64,000 nt of DNA from Anaerolineales bacterium (GTDB lineage Bacteria > Chloroflexota > Anaerolineae > Anaerolineales > Villigracilaceae): NCBI GenBank assembly GCA_030834895.1, contig JAUQXA010000014.1:1-64000 (forward strand). Direction: 5' to 3'. The stretch's first letter is position 1. Each line of letters opens with the position of its first letter. This document shows, piece after piece, positions 1 through 7,582 of this stretch. The notes beneath the pieces were generated by a model. It worked only from the letters and a program-made list of their open reading frames with translations, ran no database searches and had not been told where the DNA came from. Both the position numbers and the translations under genes were made by a program.

Positions 1-407
1 CCCTCTCTGGCGGACAACAGCAGCGCGTCGCCCTGACCTCGATTTTGGTCATGAAGCCCAAACTGCTCATCCTCGATGAGCCGACCTCGCAGATGGACCC
101 CATCGGCACGCGCGAAGTCTTCGGCGTCGTCCGCAGGATGGCGGAAGATGGCATGACCGTGGTGATGGTCGAACACAAGATGGAATGGATCGCCGAATTC
201 GCTGACCGCGTCGTCGCCTTGAAGGATGGACAAATCCTGCTCGAAGGCAGTTCCAGCGAAGTGCTGACTTCCGACCTGCTGGCTGAAAACGGCTTCGGCA
301 TTTCGCGTTACACGTCCACAGCGAGGGAAGCGAAGAAGCGCGGACTGTGGAAGAAGTCAAATCTACCTGTCACGTTGGACGAGGCGGTGGAGGGATTCAA
401 ATTGTAG
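1..407 (+). CDS. ABC transporter ATP-binding protein, C-terminal part (ECF/CbiO-like)
   Basis: The gene is cut by the window start; the open frame runs from base 3. The first visible residues are the ABC signature LSGGQQQR, followed by Walker B (LLILDEPTSQMDP) and the switch-histidine region VVMVEHKMEW. About 135 residues are visible, so the P-loop half is missing. The next gene, 34 bp downstream, encodes a second ATPase of the same type, which is the usual arrangement of the two ATPase subunits of energy-coupling-factor (ECF) importers; that assignment is inference because no T or S component is in view here. The stop codon TAG lies inside a perfect palindrome (404-430), so the repeat fixes the C-terminus. 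Confidence 0.85.
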   Translation, partial: LSGGQQQRVALTSILVMKPKLLILDEPTSQMDPIGTREVFGVVRRMAEDGMTVVMVEHKMEWIAEFADRVVALKDGQILLEGSSSEVLTSDLLAENGFGISRYTSTAREAKKRGLWKKSNLPVTLDEAVEGFKL

Positions 408-430
408 GGGCGGGGTAACCCCGCCCCTAC
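404..430. repeat. GTAGGGGCG-family palindrome (27 bp)
   Basis: Arms of 13 bp (404-416 and 418-430) are perfectly complementary around a single A. The same GTAGGGGCG...CGCCCCTAC ends are found inside lysC (1717-1748) and inside the restriction-modification gene (33225-33298). The first copy supplies the TAG stop of the upstream ABC gene. Confidence 0.85.
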
Positions 431-441
431 GGTAAACTATT

Positions 442-1263
442 ATGAAAATCGAAGTCAAAGACCTCCGTTTTACCTACCCCACCGGACTGGAAGCCTTGCG
501 CGGCATTTCGCTTGTCATCGAGGCGGGCGAACAGGTTGCCATCGTCGGGCAGAACGGCGCGGGCAAGACCACCCTCGTGCGTCACTTCAACGGGCTGTTG
601 CAACCAACCATCGGGTCGGTGATGATCGGCGATTGGGACACGAAAGAACATTCGGTGGCAAAACTCGCTTCGCGGGTCGGCTACGTCTTCCAAAATCCCG
701 ATGAGCAATTGTTTTCAAGAGACGTGGAAACCGAGGTCAGGTTTGGTCCACACAACCTGGGATATCCAAAAGAAAAAATAGACGAACTGGTCAGGCGCGC
801 GCTGGCTCTCACCGAGTTGAGCAACCAGACCGAGACCAATCCCTACGACCTTTCGCCCACCTGGCGCAAGATGGTCGCGCTGGCGTCGGTTATCGCGATG
901 GATACGCCCATCGTTATTTTTGACGAACCCACCACGGGACAGGATGCGGTCAATGTGGCGCGCATCGCGCATGTTATCGCGGAGTTGCGACAGGAAGGTA
1001 AGACCGTTATCACCATCACACATGATATTGATTTCTGTGCGGAGAACTTCGAGCGCGTGATCGCCCTTTCCAACGGGCAGGTTTTACTCGACGGTGCGGC
1101 AGCGGATGTGCTGGATCAGGCGGAAATTCTCGCGCAGACCTACGTTGATCCGCCGCAACTGACAAGGCTGGGCAAAAGGTTGGGGTTCAAGGAAACAGTC
1201 TGTAATCAGGATGAGTTTCTAAATTCATTGAAAAAATCCATTGACGCATCCACATCCAAGTGA
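442..1263 (+). CDS. ABC transporter ATPase with degenerate signature motif (ECF A-type)
   Basis: A 273-residue ABC ATPase. Walker A is GQNGAGKTT (about residues 37-45), the Q-loop lies in VFQNPDEQLFSRDV, Walker B is IVIFDEPTTGQD and the H-loop is ITITHDIDF. The PDEQLF stretch after the Q-loop is typical of ECF/CbiO ATPases. The signature that should read LSGGQ is LSPTWRKM, clear in the DNA at about 853-873, so this subunit probably contributes a defective signature to one of the two ATP sites of a heterodimer with the preceding gene product. It follows that gene after a palindrome. Its 3' end contains the promoter of the lysC leader. The substrate is unknown. Confidence 0.88.
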   Translation: MKIEVKDLRFTYPTGLEALRGISLVIEAGEQVAIVGQNGAGKTTLVRHFNGLLQPTIGSVMIGDWDTKEHSVAKLASRVGYVFQNPDEQLFSRDVETEVRFGPHNLGYPKEKIDELVRRALALTELSNQTETNPYDLSPTWRKMVALASVIAMDTPIVIFDEPTTGQDAVNVARIAHVIAELRQEGKTVITITHDIDFCAENFERVIALSNGQVLLDGAAADVLDQAEILAQTYVDPPQLTRLGKRLGFKETVCNQDEFLNSLKKSIDASTSK

Positions 1264-1269
1264 TATAAC
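1241..1269 (+). promoter_or_regulatory. Sigma-70-like promoter of the lysC leader
   Basis: TTGACG at 1241-1246 and TATAAC at 1264-1269 are separated by 17 bp, with TG at 1261-1262 giving an extended -10 element. It overlaps the last codons of the ABC gene. The expected transcript start (about 1276-1280) is essentially at the first ATG of the leader peptide. Confidence 0.65.
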
Positions 1270-1279
1270 TGCGCCCAAT

Positions 1280-1360
1280 ATGAAATCGGCTTGCTTCTCC
1301 ATGACCATGACCACTACCACCTCAGGTTCACACCGTGAGGAATTTGTGCTTGGTCGATAG
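1280..1360 (+). CDS. Threonine-rich leader peptide (attenuator)
   Basis: A 26-codon reading frame from ATG 1280 to TAG 1358-1360, or 19 codons if the ATG at 1301 is used. Codons 9 and 11-14 (1304-1321) are Thr, giving Thr-Met-Thr-Thr-Thr-Thr, followed by Ser-Gly-Ser. It lies between a good promoter and an intrinsic terminator in front of aspartate kinase, as thrL does in enterobacteria. Ribosome stalling on the Thr codons would report low threonyl-tRNA. No Shine-Dalgarno site is visible, so translation would be leaderless or nearly so. The role is inferred from the architecture. Confidence 0.7.
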   Translation: MKSACFSMTMTTTTSGSHREEFVLGR

Positions 1361-1420
1361 CAGCCGAAGAGAACGGCGCACAAACACAGGACGCCTCACG
1401 GAAACGTGGGGCGTTTTTGT
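1320..1420 (+). promoter_or_regulatory. Transcription attenuator: pause, antiterminator and terminator hairpins
   Basis: Three mutually exclusive hairpins can be drawn. Strand 1 (1320-1327) pairs with strand 2 (1332-1340, one bulged G). Strand 2 (CCGTGAGG, 1333-1340) pairs perfectly over 8 bp with strand 3 (CCTCACGG, 1394-1401), forming the antiterminator. Strand 3 (1391-1400) pairs with strand 4 (1405-1414) as a 10-bp stem with one G-U pair, a GAAA loop and a T-rich tail (1414-1422), an intrinsic terminator. A ribosome stalled on the Thr codons would cover strand 1 and free strand 2, favouring the antiterminator and so lysC expression. Confidence 0.75.
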
Positions 1421-1436
1421 TTACCTAAAAGAATTT

Positions 1437-1505
1437 ACCACAGAGAGCACAGAGCACACGGAGACTCTTAAAAAAATCTTTGTAAACTCCGTGTCTTCTG
1501 TGATG
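1437..1505. repeat. Imperfect inverted repeat of the 'CACAGAG...CTCCGTG' type
   Basis: A purine-rich left half (1437-1463, CACAGAG units ending CACGGAG) faces CTCCGTGTCTTCTGTG (1487-1502), with the innermost 7 bp perfectly complementary. It fills the space between the attenuator terminator and the lysC ribosome site. No function can be read from it. Confidence 0.5.
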
Positions 1506-1532
1506 AGAACCGTAACCAAAGGAGAAGATATT

Positions 1533-2981
1533 ATGAAAAACAAAACGCTCGTGATGAAATTTGGAGGAACATCCGTCGGGTCAGTGGATGCGTTGAAAAG
1601 CGCGACACAGATCATTCGGGGTGCGAAAAGGGATTGGGATAGAGTCGTCGTGGTGACATCCGCCATGTCGGGTGTGACCAACCTGCTGTTGGATTCTGCT
1701 TCACTCGCCGTCAAATCTGTAGGGGCGACTCGCGAGTCGCCCCTACAGGAACATTTACAGAAAGCCGAATCCACGCTGAAAGAGAAACACTTCGCCGCCA
1801 CTGATGAGTTGATTCAAAACGTGGAACTTCGCGAAAGAACCAAGCAGGAAATTAGCGATCTCATTTTTATTCTGGTCGATTTGTGCAAGGCGATTGCTGT
1901 TCTCGGCGAAGCCAGTCCGCGGGCGATGGATACGGTGGCGTCTCTGGGAGAACGCATGAGCGTACGCTTGCTGGCAGCGGTAGTGGACGATGCAGGAATC
2001 AAAGCCAAAGCCGTGCTGTCCACCGAGTTTGTCGTCACCAACAACCATTTCCAAAACGCACACCCCGATTTCAAAGCCACAACCGAAAAGACCCGCACCC
2101 TGCTCAATCCTTTGATGGACGAAGGTATTATCCCGATTACCACTGGATTTATCGGCGCGACGCCCGAAGGAACGATCACCACATTGGGACGCGGCGGCAG
2201 TGACTACTCCGCTGCCATCATCGGCGCTGTCCTCCCCGCAGACGATGTCTGGATCTGGACGGATGTGGATGGAGTGATGACCACCGATCCGCGCATTGTG
2301 CCAGCAGCACGGACTCTGCCTGAAATCAATTACAGTGAAATTGCCGAACTTGCCTATTACGGCGCAAAAGTATTGCACCCGAAGACCATCCGTCCCGTGC
2401 TGGATGCGGGCATCGGCTTGCGGATTTGCAACACGTTCAATCCAAGTCACCCAGGCACCAGATTGATTGCCAACGGCAAGAGCAACGGCAAGATGAACGG
2501 AAAAGTCATCAAAGCCGTGACCGCCATCCGCAAACAGAGATTGGTTACCATCGAAGGGCGCGGTATGCTGGGAGTCCCTGGTGTAGCGGCGCGCGCGTTT
2601 GCGGCGGTGGCCTCCACAGGCACGAGCGTACCGTTGATCACACAGGCCTCTTCGGAGCAATCCATTTGTTTTGCCGTGCCGTCTGAGCACGCTGCCTCGA
2701 TTGTCGCAGCGCTCGAAAAGACCTTCGCCAGCGAAATTGCAGATGACGACATCGACCGCGTCTGGTCGACGGATGATATTTCCATCATCACCGTTGTCGG
2801 CGCGGGAATGCGTCACACGCTGGGTGTTTCGGGCAGGATATTCAGTCAACTTGGAAATAACGGCGTCAACGTCCTTGCCATCGCGCAGGGTTCTTCGGAA
2901 GTATCCATCAGTCTCGTGGTCGAAGCGGCGGACACGGAGAACGGCGTGAAGGCGTTGCATGAGTTAATAGTAGACAAGTAA
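1533..2981 (+). CDS. lysC: Aspartate kinase with tandem ACT domains
   Basis: A 482-residue monofunctional aspartokinase: phosphorylates L-aspartate, the first step towards Lys, Thr and Met. KFGGTS (residues 9-14) is the family start signature; the kinase core reaches about residue 320 and includes GRGGSDYSAA; two ACT domains follow (from about 335 and 415) and would bind the feedback amino acid. The start at 1533 has AAAGGAG 9-13 bases upstream; an upstream in-frame start at 1335 would run through the attenuator and is rejected. Residues 62-72 are encoded by a perfect 32-bp palindrome inserted in frame. It is followed 36 bp later by asd. The upstream attenuator suggests regulation by threonine supply. 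Confidence 0.95.
   Translation: MKNKTLVMKFGGTSVGSVDALKSATQIIRGAKRDWDRVVVVTSAMSGVTNLLLDSASLAVKSVGATRESPLQEHLQKAESTLKEKHFAATDELIQNVELRERTKQEISDLIFILVDLCKAIAVLGEASPRAMDTVASLGERMSVRLLAAVVDDAGIKAKAVLSTEFVVTNNHFQNAHPDFKATTEKTRTLLNPLMDEGIIPITTGFIGATPEGTITTLGRGGSDYSAAIIGAVLPADDVWIWTDVDGVMTTDPRIVPAARTLPEINYSEIAELAYYGAKVLHPKTIRPVLDAGIGLRICNTFNPSHPGTRLIANGKSNGKMNGKVIKAVTAIRKQRLVTIEGRGMLGVPGVAARAFAAVASTGTSVPLITQASSEQSICFAVPSEHAASIVAALEKTFASEIADDDIDRVWSTDDISIITVVGAGMRHTLGVSGRIFSQLGNNGVNVLAIAQGSSEVSISLVVEAADTENGVKALHELIVDK
1717..1748. repeat. Perfect 32-bp palindrome in frame inside lysC
   Basis: The two 16-bp halves are exactly complementary, with GTAGGGGCG and CGCCCCTAC at the ends as in the copies at 404-430 and 33225-33298. 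Its length keeps the lysC frame open and encodes roughly Ser-Val-Gly-Ala-Thr-Arg-Glu-Ser-Pro-Leu-Gln in a variable region of aspartokinases. Confidence 0.9.
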
Positions 2982-3017
2982 ACAAGGTATACATCATTCA
3001 TTTCTAAAGGAGCTTTT

Positions 3018-4073
3018 ATGAATCAAATTCCCGTAGCTATTCTCGGCGCGACAGGTTCCGTCGGTCAGCGATTTATCTCGTTGCTGGATAATCATCCATG
3101 GTTCAAGGTGGTGGCGCTTGCCGCATCAGACCGTTCCGTCGGACAGCCCTACTCCAAAGCCGCACGCTGGGTGTTGGATGATCCCATGCCCGCTTATGCC
3201 CGCGATATGGTTGTTGTCCCCGCCAACACCGATGCGGTGCAGGCGAAGATCGTCTTTTCGGCGCTGCACACGGAAATTGCCAATGAACTCGAACCCGCGT
3301 TTGCAAAGGCGGGCGCGGCAGTCTGCTCGAATGCGTCATCGTATCGGCGTGGTGAAGATGTGCCATTGCTGCTGCCCGAAATCAACGCAGAGCATATTCA
3401 ACTGGTCAAACATCAACGCAAGAACAAAGGTTGGAGCGGATGTATCGTCACGAATCCCAACTGCACAAGCACGGGACTCACGATTGCCCTCAAAGCATTG
3501 GACGAAACCTTCGGTGTGAAGAAAGTCTTCATGGTCTCACTTCAGGCGCTTTCGGGCGCGGGCTATCCTGGAGTCCCTTCGCTGGACATCATGGACAATA
3601 TCATCCCCAACGTCGGCAATGGCGGCGAAGAAGAGAAGGTGGAATGGGAACCGCGCAAAATGCTTGGCAGGTTCAATGACGGCAAAATTGATATGGCAGA
3701 CATCAAATTCAGCGCCCACACGAATCGCGTGGCGGTGATCGACGGTCATACCGTGTGCGCAAGCGTGGCATTGGACAAACCCGTCGAACCCGAAGTTGCG
3801 ATTCAAGCGTTGCGTGACTACGCGGCAAAGCCGTCCGCGAGAAACCTGCCATCGACGCCGCAACCAGTCATTGAGGTCAAAGATGAGGCGGATCGCCCAC
3901 AGCCCAGACTTGACCGCAATACAGGCAAAGGTATGACGACGGTAGTCGGTCGCGTGAGGAAAGATCCAATCCTCGATTTGAAATTCGTTGTGCTTTCCCA
4001 TAACACGATTCGCGGCGCGGCAGGCGCATCCATTTACAATGCGGAACTGCTGGTGAACGAAAATCTTTTGTAG
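3018..4073 (+). CDS. asd: Aspartate-semialdehyde dehydrogenase
   Basis: A 351-residue NADP-dependent enzyme converting aspartyl phosphate to aspartate semialdehyde, directly after the kinase reaction of the preceding gene. The Rossmann motif GATGSVGQ is at residues 10-17, SNASS at 104-108, and the catalytic cysteine is C149 in NPNCTST. The SNASS/NPNC pattern and the length match the archaeal/fungal-type Asd branch rather than the enterobacterial one. The start is supported by AAAGGAG 7 bases before ATG. It lies 36 bp after lysC with no terminator between, so the two are probably co-transcribed. Confidence 0.95.
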   Translation: MNQIPVAILGATGSVGQRFISLLDNHPWFKVVALAASDRSVGQPYSKAARWVLDDPMPAYARDMVVVPANTDAVQAKIVFSALHTEIANELEPAFAKAGAAVCSNASSYRRGEDVPLLLPEINAEHIQLVKHQRKNKGWSGCIVTNPNCTSTGLTIALKALDETFGVKKVFMVSLQALSGAGYPGVPSLDIMDNIIPNVGNGGEEEKVEWEPRKMLGRFNDGKIDMADIKFSAHTNRVAVIDGHTVCASVALDKPVEPEVAIQALRDYAAKPSARNLPSTPQPVIEVKDEADRPQPRLDRNTGKGMTTVVGRVRKDPILDLKFVVLSHNTIRGAAGASIYNAELLVNENLL

Positions 4074-4102
4074 ATGAATTCAGACCAAAACTATCCGAAC
4101 CC

Positions 4103-4132
4103 TTGACACATCACAAGAAGCCATGATATAAA
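4103..4132 (+). promoter_or_regulatory. Promoter of the metY-metA unit
   Basis: TTGACA (4103-4108) and TATAAA (4127-4132) are 18 bp apart, and the -10 is preceded by TGA, an extended -10. The start of transcription would fall near 4139, just before the SAM aptamer. Confidence 0.65.
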
Positions 4133-4151
4133 CCGCGAAATTAAATATTCG

Positions 4152-4328
4152 CTCTTATCCAGAGAAGCTGAGGGACCGACCCTTTGAAGCTTCGGCAACC
4201 AAACCATTACATGAGTTCAGGTGCCAAATTCGGCAAATAGGAATGACATTCGTCATTCGTATCTGGAAGATGAGAGGACGGTATAGACGTATACCTCTTC
4301 TTGTACTTTCAGAAGAGGTTACTTTTTT
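4152..4328 (+). promoter_or_regulatory. SAM-I (S-box) riboswitch with intrinsic terminator
   Basis: The S-box core is plain: CTTATCCAGAGAAGC, GAGGGACCGACCC, GAAGCTTCGGCAACC and AGGTGCCAAATTC. P1 is CTCTTATC (4152-4159) with GATGAGAG (4269-4276, one G-U pair); a GAATGAC/GTCATTC hairpin follows the core. The expression platform is a 9-bp terminator stem (4293-4301 with 4311-4319) and a T run (4322-4327). GAGAGG near 4272-4277 can instead pair with CCTCTT at 4294-4299, an antiterminator that SAM-stabilised P1 would prevent. SAM is therefore expected to switch the methionine genes off. This fills most of the 334-bp gap before metY. Confidence 0.93.
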
Positions 4329-4407
4329 AAGCGCTTTACGTAGGCGCAAAAATAACTCTTCTGAAGGGCGGGTACCCATAAACATTATTCAAGAGGAGCT
4401 AAATAAA

Positions 4408-5697
4408 ATGTCCACAATCAAAGATCGCAAGTTAGGTTTCGCCACCCGCCAGCTTCATGCGGGTTATTCCCCCGACCCCACCACAGGGAGCCGCGCCGTG
4501 CCGTTGTATCAGACAACGAGCTATCAGTTCAAGAACACCGAACACGCCGCGAATTTGTTCGCGCTCAAAGAGTTGGGAAATATCTACACCCGTTTGATGA
4601 ACCCGACCACCGACGTGCTCGAACAGCGCATTGCCTCGCTTGAAGGCGGGGTGGCGGCGCTGGCATCAAGTTCGGGTCACGCCGCGCAGGCGCAGGCAAT
4701 TTTCACCCTCTGCAATGCGGGCGACCATATCGTGACCTCGTCGCGTTTGTACGGCGGAACGTACAGCCAGTTCAAGTACACCCTGCCCAAATTGGGAATT
4801 CAGGTCACGTTCGTTGACCCAACCGATCCGAAAAATTTCGAGGCGGCGATCCAACCCAACACCAAGATCATCTACGGCGAGACATTGGGCAACCCCGATA
4901 TTTCCGTCTTCCCGTTCGAGGAAGTTGCGGCGATTGCAAAGAGGCACAACCTGGTTCTGCTCATCGACAACACCTTTGCCACGCCATATCTCTTCCGCCC
5001 GTTCGAATGGGGCGCGCACGTCATCACCCACTCGACCACCAAGTTCATTACCGGCAACGGAACGTCCATCGGCGGCGTCATCGTGGATGGTGGCAACTAC
5101 GACTGGACAACTGATAAGTTCGAGAACTTCAATACGCCCGATCCCTCGTACCACGGCTTGGTGTATTCATCGCTTGTGGGCGCGGGGCTTCCCCCGTTTG
5201 CGATCAAGGCGCGTGTGCATGTACTGCGCGACATCGGCGCGTGCCAATCGCCTTTCAACTCGTGGCAGACCCTGCTCGGCATCGAAACCCTCAACCTTCG
5301 CATGGATCGTCACACGCAGAATACCCAAGCCGTGGCGGAATTTTTGGAGAAGCACCCGAAGGTTAGCTGGGTCAAGTATCCGGGACTCAAGAGTCACCCG
5401 GATTATGCGCGCGCAAAGAAGTACCTGCCGAAGGGTGCGGGCGCGATCCTCGGCTTCGGAGTCAAGGGCGGATTGGCGGCTGGGAAGAAATTCATCGAAA
5501 GCCTGCAACTCTTCAGCCACCTCGCGAACGTCGGTGACGCCCGCAGCCTCGCCATCCACCCAGGCTCCACCACCCACAGCCAGTTGACAGAAGAACAGCA
5601 GGTCACCGCAGGCGTCAGTCCCGATTTTGTCCGCTTGAGCATTGGTCTCGAAGATATCGACGATATTCTTTGGGATTTAAATCAAGCACTTCAATAA
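4408..5697 (+). CDS. metY: O-acetylhomoserine aminocarboxypropyltransferase (sulfhydrylase)
   Basis: A 429-residue PLP enzyme of the Cys/Met metabolism family. It makes homocysteine from O-acetylhomoserine and sulfide. The N-terminal ATRQLHAG, the SSGHAAQ segment, and HSTTKF with the PLP lysine K212, followed by GNGTSIGG, are typical of MetY rather than MetB. The start is set by AAGAGGAGCT ahead of ATG 4408; longer in-frame starts would lie in the riboswitch. Control is by the upstream SAM-I riboswitch. metA follows after 84 bp, supplying the acetylated substrate. Confidence 0.94.
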   Translation: MSTIKDRKLGFATRQLHAGYSPDPTTGSRAVPLYQTTSYQFKNTEHAANLFALKELGNIYTRLMNPTTDVLEQRIASLEGGVAALASSSGHAAQAQAIFTLCNAGDHIVTSSRLYGGTYSQFKYTLPKLGIQVTFVDPTDPKNFEAAIQPNTKIIYGETLGNPDISVFPFEEVAAIAKRHNLVLLIDNTFATPYLFRPFEWGAHVITHSTTKFITGNGTSIGGVIVDGGNYDWTTDKFENFNTPDPSYHGLVYSSLVGAGLPPFAIKARVHVLRDIGACQSPFNSWQTLLGIETLNLRMDRHTQNTQAVAEFLEKHPKVSWVKYPGLKSHPDYARAKKYLPKGAGAILGFGVKGGLAAGKKFIESLQLFSHLANVGDARSLAIHPGSTTHSQLTEEQQVTAGVSPDFVRLSIGLEDIDDILWDLNQALQ

Positions 5698-5698
5698 G

Positions 5699-5772
5699 AA
5701 AGGATGAAGGATGAATTATGAAGGATGAAAGTAGTAAAAAATTTCATCCTTCATCCTTCTGCATTCATCCTT
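5699..5772. repeat. GGATGAA tandem/inverted repeat between metY and metA
   Basis: Repeated GGATGAA units (from 5702) face repeated TTCATCC units (5743-5769), able to fold into a hairpin with an A-rich loop. It begins at the metY stop and ends just before metA. It may modulate read-through into metA; this is speculative. Confidence 0.55.
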
Positions 5773-5781
5773 GCTCTTCCC

Positions 5782-6699
5782 ATGCCCGTAAAAATTCCCA
5801 CCACCCTCCCTGCCCGCGCCGTCCTCGAAAACGAAAATGTCTTCGTGATGGACGAAGACCGTGCCATTCACCAGGACATCCGCCCTCTGCGTGTCGCGAT
5901 CCTAAACCTGATGCCGACCAAAATTGCAACCGAAACGCAAATTTTGCGCCTGCTTTCCAACTCCGCCCTGCAGGTGGAGATCACGCTCATGCACACGGCA
6001 ACCCACGAAGCCAAAAACGTGGATGTCGATCACCTGCTCGAACATTATGTCACCTTCGAGGATGTGAAAAACGAAAAATTCGACGGTCTCATCATCACAG
6101 GCGCGCCTGTCGAGCAGATGCTCTTTGAAGAAGTAGACTATTGGGGCGAGCTTGTCCAGATCATGGATTGGGGGGAAACGAACGTCGAGTCCATCTTCCA
6201 CATTTGCTGGGGCGCGCAAGCGGGACTGTACCACCGCTACGGCATCCCGAAATATGACCTGCCGCGCAAGATGTTCGGCGTCTTCGAGCATCGCGTCCTC
6301 GCGCGAACCGAGAAGCTGATGCGCGGCTTCGACGATGTTTTCTTCGCCCCGCATTCGCGCCACACCGAAATCCGCCGCGAAGATATCGACAAGGTCCCCG
6401 ACTTGATTCTGCTTGCGGAATCTGACGAAGCGGGTGTGTACATCGTCGGCTCGAAGGACGGTCGTCACCTCTTCATCACGGGACACTCCGAATACGACCC
6501 CTTTACGCTCAAAGGCGAGTACGACCGCGACGTCAACAAGGGACTGCCGATCCATGTCCCCAACAACTATTACCCAAAGGATGACCCCAAGCAGCCTCCC
6601 GTCGTCCGCTGGCGCAGTCACGCAAATTTGTTGTATGCAAACTGGTTGAACTATTACGTATATCAGGTTACGCCGTACGATGTAAATCAGATACCCTAA
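5782..6699 (+). CDS. metA: Homoserine O-acetyltransferase (MetA family)
   Basis: A 305-residue MetA-type acyltransferase activating homoserine. The nucleophile C142 lies in ICWGAQ and HSEYD holds the catalytic His/Glu region, matching the E. coli MetA numbering. Residue 111 is Glu (in TGAPVEQM); in this family Glu there is reported to favour acetyl-CoA and Gly succinyl-CoA, so the product should be O-acetylhomoserine, the substrate of the neighbouring metY. The start [11 protein letters not shown] aligns with the E. coli N-terminus; an in-frame ATG at 5725 would add residues encoded by a repeat and is rejected. Presumably under the same SAM riboswitch. Confidence 0.93.
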   Translation: MPVKIPTTLPARAVLENENVFVMDEDRAIHQDIRPLRVAILNLMPTKIATETQILRLLSNSALQVEITLMHTATHEAKNVDVDHLLEHYVTFEDVKNEKFDGLIITGAPVEQMLFEEVDYWGELVQIMDWGETNVESIFHICWGAQAGLYHRYGIPKYDLPRKMFGVFEHRVLARTEKLMRGFDDVFFAPHSRHTEIRREDIDKVPDLILLAESDEAGVYIVGSKDGRHLFITGHSEYDPFTLKGEYDRDVNKGLPIHVPNNYYPKDDPKQPPVVRWRSHANLLYANWLNYYVYQVTPYDVNQIP

Positions 6700-6700
6700 T

Positions 6701-7570
6701 CTACCGCCATTGCGAAACCCGTTCGGGAATTCGCTCATCACCCAACTCGCGGCACAACTTCCTCAACCGCGGATAAGCGCCGTTCCATCTCAGGTCGTTG
6801 AGGTTCTCTTTTAGTGGAACGTCCTTACGAAGCGTGGACAACTCCCTGAACAGCAGTGCGTTTTCATAATTTTGTTGAAGGTTCTCAATAAGCGTTGCTG
6901 CACGTCCAAGACCCAATCCCAGTTTGGTTGGGTCTTGGGGGATGGACTCGATATGCTTGAAGCGCGAAAGCACGGCAGAAGTAGAAGCGGCGCCCCAACC
7001 TTTGATACCCGGGTAACCGTCCGCGGAATCGCCAACGAGCGCGAGATAATCCGGAATTGATTCAGGGCTGACGCCAAACTTTTTGGTCACGCCTTTTTCA
7101 TCCAAAAGGATTTCCCTGCGGCGATCCCAACAGATGACTCGGTCCCCGTCCACCATTTGAGTCAAGTCTTTATCCACCGAACAGATGATAATCTGTTCAA
7201 CAGATTTGACCTTCTTGAATCGCGTTGTGGCAGTGGCGATGGCGTCATCCGCTTCAAATTTGACCATGGGCCAGACGACCAACCCTAAAGCGGCGATTGC
7301 CTTCTCCGCCAGCGGGAATTGGGCCATCAGCACAGGGTCCACGCCTGCGCCGGTTTTGTAGCCTGAATACAATTTGTTGCGAAATGATTCGATCACATGG
7401 TCGAAGGCCACGGCAACATGCGTGACTTCGGGATCGGAGAGAAGCAAGAGCATACTGCGCAAGAGCCCGAGCGTGGCACCGATTTCCATTCCATCTGGCG
7501 CTTTCTTGGGGGGCGCGCCAAAGTGCGCGCGGAATAGTTCGTATGTGCCATCTACGAGGTGGATTTTCAT
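6701..7570 (-). CDS. 5'-3' exonuclease (DNA polymerase I exonuclease domain-like)
   Basis: A 289-residue stand-alone protein resembling the N-terminal 5'-nuclease domain of DNA polymerase I. Visible landmarks: MKIHLVDGTYELFRA at the N-terminus, FEADDAIAT (metal-binding acids), CSVDKDLTQMV, and the helix-hairpin-helix stretch GDSADGYPGIKGWG. No polymerase domain follows. The start at 7570 is preceded by GAGGAGTGC; the longer frame to 7660 would translate a repeat element. It converges with metA, the two stops almost touching. Probable role in primer or flap removal; exact role unknown. Confidence 0.85.
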   Translation of the reverse strand: MKIHLVDGTYELFRAHFGAPPKKAPDGMEIGATLGLLRSMLLLLSDPEVTHVAVAFDHVIESFRNKLYSGYKTGAGVDPVLMAQFPLAEKAIAALGLVVWPMVKFEADDAIATATTRFKKVKSVEQIIICSVDKDLTQMVDGDRVICWDRRREILLDEKGVTKKFGVSPESIPDYLALVGDSADGYPGIKGWGAASTSAVLSRFKHIESIPQDPTKLGLGLGRAATLIENLQQNYENALLFRELSTLRKDVPLKENLNDLRWNGAYPRLRKLCRELGDERIPERVSQWR

Positions 7571-7582
7571 TTGCACTCCTCT

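Noticed and set aside
1335-1532. Longer in-frame start for aspartate kinase
   Set aside because: It would translate through the attenuator and a repeat; the ATG at 1533 has a strong ribosome site and the family N-terminus.
1755-2960. 401-codon open frame opposite lysC
   Set aside because: Antisense to a confident gene, no recognisable domains, composition reflects the codon bias of lysC.
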